Positions 24,584-33,604 of a stretch of DNA of 64,000 nt are shown in pieces. This stretch comes from Nocardioides renjunii (lineage in GTDB: Bacteria > Actinomycetota > Actinomycetes > Propionibacteriales > Nocardioidaceae), in contig NZ_CP141058.1 in NCBI RefSeq assembly GCF_034661175.1, positions 4,030,001-4,094,000 on the forward strand, in the 5' to 3' direction. Positions within the stretch are counted from its first letter, which is position 1, and each line of letters starts with the position of its first letter. Under the pieces are notes generated by a model that worked only from the letters and a program-made list of their open reading frames with translations, was not told the origin of the DNA and made no database searches. The position numbers and the translations under genes were made by a program.

Positions 24584-25888
24584 GTGAGCTCCTCGGCGAC
24601 CCTTCGCACCTTCTGGTCCCAGCTGTCCACCGAGGGGCGGTGGCTGCTCTCCACCGTCGCGATCCAGACCCTCGGCCGCGGCCTGACCCTGCCCTTCACC
24701 GTCATCTACCTCCACGAGGTCCGCGGCTTCTCCCTCGACCTCGCGGGCACGCTGATGTCGTTCATCGCCGTCGTCGCCCTCTTGGTCACCGGCCCCGGCG
24801 GAGCGCTCACCGACCGCATCGGCGCGCGGCGGATGATCCTGTTCGCCACCACGGCCCAGATGATCGGGTGCACCGTCCTGGCGTTCGCCACCACGCCGTG
24901 GATGGCCGCCCTCGCCTTCGTCTTCCTCGGGCTCAACTTCGGCGTCTCGTGGCCCGCCTTCAACTCGCTGATCGCCGCCGTCACCACCGGCGAGACCCGC
25001 CAGCAGTACTTCGGCATCAACTTCGCCCTCGTCAACCTCGGCATCGGCCTCGGTGGTGTCGTCGGCGGGCTCTACGCCGACGTCGGCGAGCCGCGCACGT
25101 TCACGGTGATCTTCCTCGCCGACGCGGCCAGCATGCTCGTCCCGATCGCGTTGATGCTCGGCCCGCTGCGCCACGTGACCGGGCTGCACGAGGCCCCGGA
25201 CGACGCCGACCCGGCGGCCGGCTCCTACCTCGCCATCCTCCGCCAGCCCGCCGTGCTGTGGATGACGGCCCTCACCTTCACCGGCGTCTTCGTCGGCTAC
25301 GGCCAGCTCGAGGCCGGGTTCCCCGCCTTCGCCCGGGAGGTCGGTGAGGTCTCCACGCGCGTGATCGGCTTCTCGTTCGCGGTCAACACGGCGGTCATCG
25401 TGCTGCTGCAGTTCCTCGTGCTGCGGCGCATCGCCGGCCACCGCCGTACGCGCGTCATGCTGGTGATGGCCGCGCTCTGGGCCGCGTCGTGGGTGCTGCT
25501 CGGCGTCACCGCTGCCGTGCCCGGCACCGTGGCCGCGGTCGGCGTGCTGGCCTTCGCCGCGGTCTTCGCGCTCGGCGAGACCATGCTGCAGCCGACCGTG
25601 CCGGCGATCACCAACGACATGGCGCCCGACCACCTCCGCGGGCGCTACAACGCGGTCAACGCCGGCGCGTTCCAGGGCGGCGCGATCGCCGGCCCGGCCT
25701 TCGCCGGCTTCCTGCTCCACCACGGGTGGTCCACGGCGTACGTCGCGGTGCTGGTGGCGGGCTGCGGCCTCATCGCGGTACTCGCCCTGGTCGTGGAGCG
25801 CCTGATCTCCCCGCGCGTCAACGGCATCGAGGAGCCGCCGGTCGTCTCGGCGGACCCGGCGACCGGCGAGCCGACGCCCGCCGGGTGA
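24584..25888 (+). CDS. MFS transporter (12-helix, DHA1-like)
   Basis: A 434-aa membrane protein with about 12 hydrophobic segments. TDRIGARRMILFATT is motif A between helices 2 and 3; VNLGIGLGGVVGGLYAD near 150 is antiporter motif C-like. A GTG at 24584 (VSSSATLRTFW) starts the protein at the right length; no strong Shine-Dalgarno is seen. It follows the lyase pair after 179 bp that hold a small GTCCG-N5-CGGAC hairpin, so it may be a separate transcript. Substrate unknown. Confidence 0.82.
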   Translation: MSSSATLRTFWSQLSTEGRWLLSTVAIQTLGRGLTLPFTVIYLHEVRGFSLDLAGTLMSFIAVVALLVTGPGGALTDRIGARRMILFATTAQMIGCTVLAFATTPWMAALAFVFLGLNFGVSWPAFNSLIAAVTTGETRQQYFGINFALVNLGIGLGGVVGGLYADVGEPRTFTVIFLADAASMLVPIALMLGPLRHVTGLHEAPDDADPAAGSYLAILRQPAVLWMTALTFTGVFVGYGQLEAGFPAFAREVGEVSTRVIGFSFAVNTAVIVLLQFLVLRRIAGHRRTRVMLVMAALWAASWVLLGVTAAVPGTVAAVGVLAFAAVFALGETMLQPTVPAITNDMAPDHLRGRYNAVNAGAFQGGAIAGPAFAGFLLHHGWSTAYVAVLVAGCGLIAVLALVVERLISPRVNGIEEPPVVSADPATGEPTPAG

Positions 25889-25891
25889 GCC

Positions 25892-26920
25892 TCAGGCGCT
25901 CTCGCTGCCGCGGCGGAACCGGTCGTTGAGCCAGGTGCTCGCCGAGCCCATCCAGCCGGCGAGGTCGTGGACCAGCCTGCCGAGGGTGTCCTGCGTCCGC
26001 TCGAACGACACGGCGTAGCTGGCGGCGGCCTCCTGGGCCGCCTCGCTGACCGAGGCCGTGTCGTCGTCGGCGCGACGGGGGTAGTCGCCACCGAGGATGG
26101 CGGTGTAGGTGCCGCTGTCGATCCAGCGGCGCAGCTCGGTGGCCCGGACGACCGCGAACGGGTGGGACTGCTGCTGGAGCAGCGACAGCTTGATGAGGGA
26201 CTCGCGCACGTCGCCGCCCTCGTCGTACTCCGCGCCCTGCGACAGGAACGAGGTGACGTCGAGCTCCTCGAGCGTGCCGCCGCTCGCGATCTTCATGTGC
26301 GTGCGCAGCGCGGCCGTGGGGTCCTGGCTGGCCAGCAGGCCGGCGCGGTCGGCCGACAGCTCGGCCTTGCGGGACCACTCGAGCAGCGCCACGGTGACCA
26401 TCCGGATGCCGATCGCGCCGCCGGGGACGGCGTAGAGCAGGCCGCCCAGGCCGAGCAGGCGCATCAGCAGCGTGCGGTAGATCGCGTGGCCGCTGATGGC
26501 GTGGCCGAGCTCGTGGCCGATGACGAAGCGCAGCTCGTCGTCGTCGAGGTGGTGCACGATGCCGGAGGACAGCACGATGATCGGCCGGTCCATGCCGACG
26601 GTCATGGCGCTCAGCCGCGGGTCGGCCTGGACGTACATCTCGGGGAGGTACGCCGCGTCGAGGCTGCGGCCGACCTCCGCGAGGAGCCGGTGCAGCCGGG
26701 CGAACTGGCGCTCGTCGACCCGCACCGCGGAGCCGAGCAGCGTGAGGCGCCACGCCCGCTCGCGGAATACCCCCGACATCGTCTTGAGCAGGACGTCGAA
26801 GCCCTTGAGCTTGCGCAGCGCGACCAGCGCGCCCCTGTCGGCGGGGTGCTCCCACGCCCGCGAGCTGATGTCCGTGAGCACGACGCGCGCACGCGCCGGC
26901 TTCTTGTCCCCCGATGCCAT
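25892..26920 (-). CDS. M48-family zinc metalloprotease
   Basis: A 342-aa HtpX/M48-type protease. Zinc motif HELGHAISGH near 138-147 (HExxH), third ligand in SRKAELSADRAG near 185, and hydrophobic segments around LLGLGGLLYAVPGGAIG. A SAMTVGMDRPIIVLSSGIV strand precedes the motif as in the family. Likely acts at the membrane on misfolded or regulatory proteins. Convergent to the MFS gene (3-bp gap). ATG at 26920. Confidence 0.88.
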   Translation of the reverse strand: MASGDKKPARARVVLTDISSRAWEHPADRGALVALRKLKGFDVLLKTMSGVFRERAWRLTLLGSAVRVDERQFARLHRLLAEVGRSLDAAYLPEMYVQADPRLSAMTVGMDRPIIVLSSGIVHHLDDDELRFVIGHELGHAISGHAIYRTLLMRLLGLGGLLYAVPGGAIGIRMVTVALLEWSRKAELSADRAGLLASQDPTAALRTHMKIASGGTLEELDVTSFLSQGAEYDEGGDVRESLIKLSLLQQQSHPFAVVRATELRRWIDSGTYTAILGGDYPRRADDDTASVSEAAQEAAASYAVSFERTQDTLGRLVHDLAGWMGSASTWLNDRFRRGSESA

Positions 26921-26951
26921 GGAGGGATCCTGACGTACGCGGCCGCGAAAG

Positions 26952-28670
26952 TCAGCCGTTTGCGCCCTCCCGCATCGGAACCCGGACGCCGCGCTCCTCG
27001 GCGACCTCCACCGCGCGGTCGTATCCCGCGTCGACGTGGCGGATGACGCCCATGCCCGGATCGTTGGTGAGCACCCGCTCGATCTTCTCGGCGGCCAGGG
27101 CGGTGCCGTCGGCGACGGTCACCTGGCCGGCGTGCAGGGAGCGGCCGATGCCGACGCCGCCGCCGTGGTGGAAGGACACCCAGGTGGCGCCCGACGCGGT
27201 GTTGACCAGCGCGTTGAGGATCGCCCAGTCGGCGATCGCGTCCGAGCCGTCGAGCATCGCCTCGGTCTCGCGGTAGGGCGAGGCGACCGAGCCGCAGTCG
27301 AGGTGGTCGCGGCCGATGACGACCGGCGCCTTGAGCTCGCCGCTGGCGACCATCTCGTTGAACCTCGCGCCCGCCTTCGCGCGGTCGCCGTGGCCGAGCC
27401 AGCAGATCCGCGCGGGCAGGCCCTGGAACTGGACCCGCTCGGCGGCCATGTCGAGCCAGGCGTGGAGCCGGGCGTACTCCGGCTTCTCGTCGGCGGGGAA
27501 CAGCTCCTTGATGGCGCGGTCGGTGGCGTGGATGTCCTCGGGGTCGCCGGACAGCGCCGCCCAGCGGAACGGGCCCTTGCCCTCGCAGAACAGCGGCCGG
27601 ATGTAGGCGGGCACGAAGCCGGGGAACTCGAAGGCGCGGTCGTAGCCACCCTTGCGGGCCTCGTCGCGGATCGAGTTGCCGTAGTCGAACACCTCGGCGC
27701 CGGCGTCCTGCAGCTCCACCATCGCCCGGACGTGGCGGGCCATCGACTCCTGGCTGCGCTTGGTGAACCCGCGCGGGTCCTCGGTGCGCTCGCGCTCCCA
27801 GTCGTCGTACGACGTCCCTGCGGGCAGGTAGAACAGAGGGTCGTGGGCCGAGGTCTGGTCGGTGACGATGTCGACCAGCGGGCCGTCGCCCTGCTCGGCG
27901 CGCGCGAGGTGGCGCTCGAGCAGCTCGGGCAGCACCTCCGCGGCGTTGCCGAGCAGGCCGATGGACAGGGCGCGGCGCTCGTCGCGGGCCTGCAGGGCGA
28001 GCTCGAGCGCGTGGTCGAGGTCGCGCGCCTGCACGTCGAGGTAGCGCGTCTCGAGGCGCCGGACGATGCGGTGCTGGTCGCACTCGACGCAGATGGCGAC
28101 GCCGTCGTTCATCGTGACGGCGAGCGGCTGGGCGCCACCCATGCCGCCCAGTCCGGCGGTGACGGTGATCGTGCCGGCGAGCGTCCCGCCGAACGTCTTG
28201 TCGGCGATCGCGGCGAACGTCTCGAAGGTGCCCTGGAGGATGCCCTGCGTGCCGATGTAGATCCACGAGCCCGCGGTCATCTGGCCGTACATCGTCAGCC
28301 CGAGGTCCTCGAGCCTGCGGAACTCCTCCCAGTCGGCCCAGTCGCCGACGAGGTTGGAGTTGGCGATCAGCACGCGGGGCGCCCACTCGTGGGTCCGCAT
28401 GACGCCGACCGGCTTGCCGGACTGCACGAGCAGCGTCTCGTCGGCCTCGAGGTCGCGCAGCGTGCGGACCAGGGCGTCGTACGACGGCCAGTCCCGCGCC
28501 GCCTTGCCGGTCCCGCCGTAGACCACGAGGTCCTCGGGGCGCTCGGCGTTGTCGGGGTCGAGGTTGTTCATCAGCATCCGGAGCGGCGCCTCGGTCTGCC
28601 ACGACTTCGCGGTCAGCTCGGTGCCGTGGGCGGCGCGGATGGGCAGGCGCGGGTTGGTCGGGTCGGTCAC
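26952..28670 (-). CDS. hutU: Urocanate hydratase
   Basis: A 572-aa NAD-dependent urocanase converting urocanate to 4-imidazolone-5-propionate. Characteristic segments: VVYGGTGKAARDWPS, TMYGQMTAGSWIYIGTQGILQGT, the Gly-rich TAGLGGMGGAQPLA NAD site near 175 and DHLDCGSVASPYRET with the active-site Cys. Normal length for the family. The GTG at 28670 overlaps the hutH stop (GTGA). Step 2 of histidine degradation; hutI and hutF lie 23 kb away. Confidence 0.96.
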   Translation of the reverse strand: MTDPTNPRLPIRAAHGTELTAKSWQTEAPLRMLMNNLDPDNAERPEDLVVYGGTGKAARDWPSYDALVRTLRDLEADETLLVQSGKPVGVMRTHEWAPRVLIANSNLVGDWADWEEFRRLEDLGLTMYGQMTAGSWIYIGTQGILQGTFETFAAIADKTFGGTLAGTITVTAGLGGMGGAQPLAVTMNDGVAICVECDQHRIVRRLETRYLDVQARDLDHALELALQARDERRALSIGLLGNAAEVLPELLERHLARAEQGDGPLVDIVTDQTSAHDPLFYLPAGTSYDDWERERTEDPRGFTKRSQESMARHVRAMVELQDAGAEVFDYGNSIRDEARKGGYDRAFEFPGFVPAYIRPLFCEGKGPFRWAALSGDPEDIHATDRAIKELFPADEKPEYARLHAWLDMAAERVQFQGLPARICWLGHGDRAKAGARFNEMVASGELKAPVVIGRDHLDCGSVASPYRETEAMLDGSDAIADWAILNALVNTASGATWVSFHHGGGVGIGRSLHAGQVTVADGTALAAEKIERVLTNDPGMGVIRHVDAGYDRAVEVAEERGVRVPMREGANG

Positions 28671-30229
28671 TGGAGCTCTCCGATCACGGATGCGGCGGCG
28701 GCGAGGACCGCGCCGGACTGGACGAGGCCGACGGCGGCCTCGATCTCGGGCGAGAGGTGGCGGTCCGGGCCGGGGCCGGCGACGCAAGAGCTGCGGAGCA
28801 GGTCGACCACGGCGCCGGTCGCGGGCGACGGGGTCAGCGGGGCGCGCAGGTCGAGGGCGCGGGCGGCGGTCATCACCTCGACGGCGACGACCCGGGCGAG
28901 CCCGTCGACCGAGCGGCGCAGCTTGCGGGCGGCGTTCCAGCCCATCGACACGTGGTCCTCCTGCATGGCGCTGGAGGGGATGGAGTCGACCGAGGCGGGG
29001 ACGGCGAGCCGCTTGAGCTCGGAGACGATCGAGGCCTGGGTGTACTGCGCGATCATCAGGCCGCTGTCGACGCCGGGGTCGTCGGCGAGGAACGGCGGCA
29101 GGCCGTGGTTGCGCGACGTGTCGAGGAACCGGTCGGTGCGCCGCTCGCTCATCGAGGCGACGTCGGCGGCGACGATCGCCAGGAAGTCGAGGACGTAGCC
29201 CACCGGTGCCCCGTGGAAGTTGCCGTTGGACTCGACCGCGTCACCCAGGACCACCGGGTTGTCGACGGCGCTGGCGAGCTCGCGGCCGGCCACGAGCGCC
29301 GCGTGCTCGACGGTGTCGCGGGCCGCTCCGTGCACCTGCGGCGAGCAGCGCAGCGAGTACGCGTCCTGGACCCGGTTGCAGTCGCCGGTGCGGTGCGAGG
29401 CGACGACGGCCGAGTCGGCCATGAGCGCGGTGAGGTTGGCGGCCGACAGCGCCTGCCCGGGGTGCGGGCGGATCGCCTGCAGCTCGGGGGCGAAGACCCG
29501 GTCGGTGCCGAGCTGGCCCTCGACGCTCATCGCGGCGGCGACGTCGGCGGTGCGCAGCAGCATCCGCAGGTCGGTGATCGCCAGGACCAGCATGCCGAGC
29601 ATCCCGTCGGTGCCGTTGATGAGGGCGAGGCCCTCCTTGGCGACGAGCTCCACCGGCTCGAGCCCGGCGGCGGCCAGCGCCTCGGCGGCCGGCAGGAGCG
29701 TGCCGGAGGCGTCGCGCACCTCGCCCTCCCCCATCAGCGCGAGCGCGCAGTGGGACAGCGGCGCCAGGTCGCCGGAGCACCCGAGCGAGCCGTGCTCGCG
29801 CACCACCGGCGTGATGCCGTGGGTGAGCAGGCCGGCCATCAGCTGCGCCGTCTCCCGCCGTACGCCGGTGCGTCCCGTCGCGAGCGTCGAGAGGCGCAGC
29901 AGCATCAGGGCCCGGACCACCTCCCGCTCGACCTCGGGGCCGGAGCCGGCGGCGTGGGAGCGGACGAGGGAGCGCTGCAGCTGGGCGCGCATCTCGGTCG
30001 GGATGTGCCGGGTGGCGAGCGCGCCGAAGCCGGTGCTGACGCCGTAGGTCGGGGTCTTCGCCGCCGCCAGCGCCTCCACGACCTCGCGCGCGCGGTCGAC
30101 GGCCTCGAGCGCCTCGCCGGTCAGCTCGACGGGCGCTCCGTCCCGGGCGACGCGGACGAGGTCCTCGAACGAGACGGGGCCGACCCCGACGTGGATGCTC
30201 CCGACCTGGCTGCTGTGCATGAGGCCCAT
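28667..30229 (-). CDS. hutH: Histidine ammonia-lyase
   Basis: A 520-aa MIO-dependent lyase that deaminates histidine to urocanate. The MIO tripeptide region reads GSLGCSGDLAPLSH, so the self-cyclising triad is Cys-Ser-Gly rather than Ala-Ser-Gly. Other active-site segments: TYGVSTGFGALA near 60 (catalytic Tyr), NFHGAPVGYVLDF and SSAMQEDHVSMG. Start ATG at 30229; a TTG just before and an ATG at 30220 are alternatives. First gene of the hutH-hutU pair, divergent from a LuxR regulator. Confidence 0.95.
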   Translation of the reverse strand: MGLMHSSQVGSIHVGVGPVSFEDLVRVARDGAPVELTGEALEAVDRAREVVEALAAAKTPTYGVSTGFGALATRHIPTEMRAQLQRSLVRSHAAGSGPEVEREVVRALMLLRLSTLATGRTGVRRETAQLMAGLLTHGITPVVREHGSLGCSGDLAPLSHCALALMGEGEVRDASGTLLPAAEALAAAGLEPVELVAKEGLALINGTDGMLGMLVLAITDLRMLLRTADVAAAMSVEGQLGTDRVFAPELQAIRPHPGQALSAANLTALMADSAVVASHRTGDCNRVQDAYSLRCSPQVHGAARDTVEHAALVAGRELASAVDNPVVLGDAVESNGNFHGAPVGYVLDFLAIVAADVASMSERRTDRFLDTSRNHGLPPFLADDPGVDSGLMIAQYTQASIVSELKRLAVPASVDSIPSSAMQEDHVSMGWNAARKLRRSVDGLARVVAVEVMTAARALDLRAPLTPSPATGAVVDLLRSSCVAGPGPDRHLSPEIEAAVGLVQSGAVLAAAASVIGELQ

Positions 30230-30277
30230 CAAACCCCTGGCCGGATGCTTCGAACCACCCGTGCCCGGCGTCGTCTG

Positions 30278-30291
30278 TCTCGGATCCGAGA
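30278..30291. promoter_or_regulatory. 14-bp palindrome in the hutH/luxR divergent promoter
   Basis: TCTCGGATCCGAGA is a perfect 14-bp palindrome midway between hutH (start 30229) and the LuxR-type gene (start 30369). A related ATCCGG follows at once. The site could be the operator for the LuxR protein or for a distant hut repressor. The palindrome is seen; the role is inferred. Confidence 0.45.
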
Positions 30292-30368
30292 TCCGGCGAC
30301 CGGCTCCTCCGGATAAGGGGATGCCCCGTCACGCAGTCCGGCGTAGCGTGCGGCGCGGGAGCACAGCG

Positions 30369-30956
30369 ATGCCGGATCTTGTCCTCAACGACGTCCAGCA
30401 GCAGGCCCTCCGCGACCTGCTGGGGAGCGACCCCTGCCCGGGCTCCCCGCTCCCTCCCCGCAAGGTGCTCGAGAGCATCGCGGTGCTGTTGCCCGCGGAC
30501 GAGATCGGCGTCGCCTACCAGGACCGACCCCACCGCGCGATCGAAGGCATCCTGCGGCCCGGCGACGGCCTGGTGGTCAGCTTCCGCAACGGCGTCGACG
30601 GCATGGTGCAGTTCACCTTGAGGCGTCGGGACCGCTCGCCGTTCGCCGAGCGCGACGTGGCCGTCCTCCGGATGATCACCCCGGTCCTGGCGCGCCTCGT
30701 GCGCGAGCGGCCGACCCCGACCCTCCCGTCGGCGCTCACCACCCAGGAGCGCCGGGTGCTGAGCCGGGTGGCCGCCGGACAGTCCAACGCCCAGATCGCC
30801 GCAGGGCTGTTCATCGCGCCCTCGACGGTCCGCAAGCACCTCGAGCACGTCTACCGCAAGCTCGGGGTCACGAGCCGGGTGGCCGCGGTCGCGCGGCTGC
30901 AGGGCCGGGACGCACCGGGCATCGACCTGCGCGAGCGCCTCGCCCGCCTGGGCTAG
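30369..30956 (+). CDS. LuxR-type transcriptional regulator
   Basis: A 195-aa protein with a C-terminal LuxR HTH (about 122-180: LTTQERRVLSRVAAGQSNAQIAAG to STVRKHLEHVYRKLGVTSR). The N-terminal 110 residues are not a receiver domain (no DD pair and no phosphoacceptor Asp) and look like a small GAF/PAS-like ligand domain. The ATG at 30369 is preferred; an upstream ATG at 30321 is possible. Divergence from hutH suggests local control of histidine use, but this is not shown. Confidence 0.8.
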   Translation: MPDLVLNDVQQQALRDLLGSDPCPGSPLPPRKVLESIAVLLPADEIGVAYQDRPHRAIEGILRPGDGLVVSFRNGVDGMVQFTLRRRDRSPFAERDVAVLRMITPVLARLVRERPTPTLPSALTTQERRVLSRVAAGQSNAQIAAGLFIAPSTVRKHLEHVYRKLGVTSRVAAVARLQGRDAPGIDLRERLARLG

Positions 30957-31060
30957 ACCTCCGGGCGAAGTACGCCTCGACGCGAATACCGCCCCGTCCG
31001 CGGCGTCGGGACACTGCCAGGACGGGCACTCCGGCCTGCTCCGACGAAAGGGACCTCGCC

Positions 31061-32299
31061 ATGAACCTGCACCGCCCACGCCTCGCCGTGGTCTCGACCG
31101 TCGTGCTGGCCGGGTCGCTCCTCGCCGCCCCCGCCGCCACGTCGGGCACCCCCACGCGGGACCGCCACCCTGCGAGCACGGAGAGCGCCCAGGTGGTGCT
31201 GGACTGGCAGCGGACCGCCTTCGCCACCGTCTACCCGGCCAACCCCGTGCCCGTCGGCGTCCCGCTGCTCGGCTACACGTCCACCGCCATGCACGACGCC
31301 GTGCGCTGGTCGACGTGGCGCCACGACAGCTCGGAGACCGCCGCGGTGGCCGCCGCGGCCCATGCCGTGCTGGTCCACTACGTGCCCGCTGCCGCCGGCG
31401 CCCTCGACGCGCGGCTGGCCGCCACGCTCACCGACGTCCCCGACGGCGCGGCGGAGGACCGAGGCGTGCGGATCGGCGAGAAGGTCGCCGCGCGACTCAT
31501 CGAGGACCGCGCCGACGACGGCTACGGCGACCCGACCGTCCACTACACCCTGCCTCCGGGGATCGGCACGTGGCAGCCCGTGGCTCCGGCGACCGACATG
31601 CTCGGCGCCTGGCTCGGCTCGATGGACCCGCTCGTGGTCCGCAGGCTCGCCCGCGTCGACGGGCCCGACAAGCTCACCAGTGACGACTACGCCACCGACT
31701 ACGACGAGGTCAGGCTGCTCGGGTCGGCCACGTCCACGATCCGCACCTCGGCCCAGACCGAGACCGCCCGGTTCTTCAGCGCCAACTCGGCCACGATGGT
31801 CGGCGACGCGCTCGTCCGCTACCTCGAGGGGCACCCCGTCAGTCTCGAGGAGACCGCCTGGACCTTCGCCGCCATGCACGGCGCGATGACGGACTCGATC
31901 ATCAGGTGCTGGCAGCTCAAGCGCGACATCGGCTTCTGGCGGCCGATCGAGGCCGTGGCCGCCGCCGCCGCCGACGGCAACCCCGACACCCGGCCCGAGG
32001 CCGGCTGGACACCGCTGCTGTCCCCCACCCCGCCCTACTCCGACTACGTCAGCGGCCACGGCTGCGTCACCTCGCCCCAGGTCGAGGTGATCCGGGCCAG
32101 GTTCGGCGAGACCGTCCCGCTGGAGCTGCGCTCGAGCGTCGCGCCCACCACTCCCCGGACCTACGCCACCCTGGGCGCGCTCGAGCACGACGCACTCGGC
32201 TCGCGGATCTGGGGAGGCCTGCACTTCCGCGACGCGATGACCGACGCGTACGCCATCGGGCGCCGCACAGCCAGGGCCGTCATGCAGGCCCTCGAGTGA
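31061..32299 (+). CDS. Secreted vanadium-haloperoxidase/PAP2-family protein
   Basis: A 412-aa protein with a Sec-type signal peptide (AVVSTVVLAGSLLAAPAATSG, cleavage near residue 27). The phosphate/vanadate pocket motifs are KRDIGFWRP (near 289), YSDYVSGHG (near 328) and SRIWGGLHFRDAM (near 387), the KxxxxxxRP, SGH and SRxxxGxHxxxD pattern of PAP2 and vanadium haloperoxidases. The layout matches bacterial haloperoxidase-like proteins. GAAAGGGA lies before the ATG. Confidence 0.88.
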   Translation: MNLHRPRLAVVSTVVLAGSLLAAPAATSGTPTRDRHPASTESAQVVLDWQRTAFATVYPANPVPVGVPLLGYTSTAMHDAVRWSTWRHDSSETAAVAAAAHAVLVHYVPAAAGALDARLAATLTDVPDGAAEDRGVRIGEKVAARLIEDRADDGYGDPTVHYTLPPGIGTWQPVAPATDMLGAWLGSMDPLVVRRLARVDGPDKLTSDDYATDYDEVRLLGSATSTIRTSAQTETARFFSANSATMVGDALVRYLEGHPVSLEETAWTFAAMHGAMTDSIIRCWQLKRDIGFWRPIEAVAAAAADGNPDTRPEAGWTPLLSPTPPYSDYVSGHGCVTSPQVEVIRARFGETVPLELRSSVAPTTPRTYATLGALEHDALGSRIWGGLHFRDAMTDAYAIGRRTARAVMQALE

Positions 32300-32421
32300 C
32301 CTGACGACCGGCCCGGCGCGGCCCACCCGTACGGATGGTGCCCACGGGCGGGCCGTCACGGCTTGTGGCACCGTGAGCCGGAGGGCGACCCGTCCGGGGT
32401 CGCCGGAGCAGGAGGAACGCC

Positions 32422-32799
32422 ATGGGAACCACCGAGTGGATCATCGTCCTGGTCGTCGTCCTGGTCGTGGCGGCACTCGTCGCCTGGCTGGTGGCGCAGC
32501 AGCGCAAGAAGAAGCAGCACGAGCACGCCGAGCACCTGCGGCACGAGGCACAGCAGCACGCCACCGAGATCCCGGAGCAGCAGGTGCGCGCCAAGGAGGC
32601 CGAGGCACAGGCCGAGCGGGCCAGGCTCGAGGCCGAGCGCGCCGAGCAGCAGGCACGTGAGGCGCAGGTCGCCGCCACGCAGCAGCAGGCCGTGCACGAG
32701 GACCGGCTCCGCACCGCGGACGAGATCGACCCCCACGTCGACACGCGCTCCGACGACTACCGCAGCACCGACGACCCCGGGGGCACGCACCGCGCGTGA
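32422..32799 (+). CDS. Small membrane-anchored coiled-coil protein A
   Basis: A 125-aa protein: one N-terminal transmembrane helix (WIIVLVVVLVVAALVAWLVA), then basic QQRKKKQ, then a long Glu/Ala/Gln-rich helix (about 35-95) typical of a coiled coil, and an acidic tail with DEIDPHVDTRSDDY. GGAGGAA at 32411-32417 gives a good start. The next gene encodes a paralogue with the same plan and tail motif. Function unknown; a cytoplasmic-facing scaffold is plausible. Confidence 0.75.
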   Translation: MGTTEWIIVLVVVLVVAALVAWLVAQQRKKKQHEHAEHLRHEAQQHATEIPEQQVRAKEAEAQAERARLEAERAEQQAREAQVAATQQQAVHEDRLRTADEIDPHVDTRSDDYRSTDDPGGTHRA

Positions 32800-32879
32800 G
32801 TCCTGCCTGCGGCGCGCCGCTGGACAAGACGGCGGCCACTGACAGACTGAGGGCTCCCGTGTCGTAGGAGAGGTGCCTC

Positions 32880-33560
32880 GTGACCACGCTCATCGTCATC
32901 ATCGCCGTCATCGTCGTCGTGCTCGCCGTGGCGGCCTTCGTGGTCCGTCGCAAGAACCGGCAGGCCAACATGGAGCGCGCCGACGAGCTGCGCAACCGGG
33001 CCGCGGCCGAGGCGCGCACCACGATCGCGCCGGCGCAGGAGCGCGCCGCCGCAGCCGAGGCGGAGGCCGCGGAGGTCCGCGCCCGCGCGGAGCGGGCGGA
33101 GGAGGAGGCCCGCGACGCCCGCGCCGAGGCCGCCCAGATCGAGGCGACCCACGAGGCGCAGGTGCGTGACGCCGACCGGCTCGACCCGCGCGTCGACCAC
33201 AAGGCCGCCGACTACACCCCCCAGGTCGCCGGCACCACCGACCAGCAGCCGACGTCGCCCTCCGAGGTCGACGCTCCGGCCGCGACCGAGACCCGGACCG
33301 TCGCCGTCGAGGAGCCCGCCGCCGTCACCACCACCGACACCCCCGCCGAGACAGCATCCGGTGGCGCCACCGACGCCGCCGTGGCCGACGGCCGCACGCC
33401 GCTGCTGCCCCGTCGTACGCCGGGCGCGCAGGAGATGCCGGGCAAGCCGATCGAGCAGACCGACGGCGGTGGCGGCTGGTTCACGCGCAAGGACGCCGAC
33501 GCAAACTCCACGCCGGACACCACGGACCCCACCCCGGGCTCGACCGTCGACAAGTCCTGA
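32880..33560 (+). CDS. Small membrane-anchored coiled-coil protein B
   Basis: A 226-aa paralogue of the preceding protein: N-terminal helix (TLIVIIAVIVVVLAVAAFVV), Arg/Lys stop-transfer, Ala/Glu/Arg coiled coil (about 30-95) and the shared tail motif ADRLDPRVDHKAADY. It is extended by a Thr/Pro/Ala-rich, probably disordered C-terminus ending in GWFTRKD and a Pro/Thr/Asp tail. GTG start at 32880 with AGGAG upstream. The two genes look like a duplicated pair. Confidence 0.75.
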   Translation: MTTLIVIIAVIVVVLAVAAFVVRRKNRQANMERADELRNRAAAEARTTIAPAQERAAAAEAEAAEVRARAERAEEEARDARAEAAQIEATHEAQVRDADRLDPRVDHKAADYTPQVAGTTDQQPTSPSEVDAPAATETRTVAVEEPAAVTTTDTPAETASGGATDAAVADGRTPLLPRRTPGAQEMPGKPIEQTDGGGGWFTRKDADANSTPDTTDPTPGSTVDKS

Positions 33561-33604
33561 CCTCGGGCACCGGCCGACGCCGGCGCGAGCGAGCGGAGGG
33601 CCCG

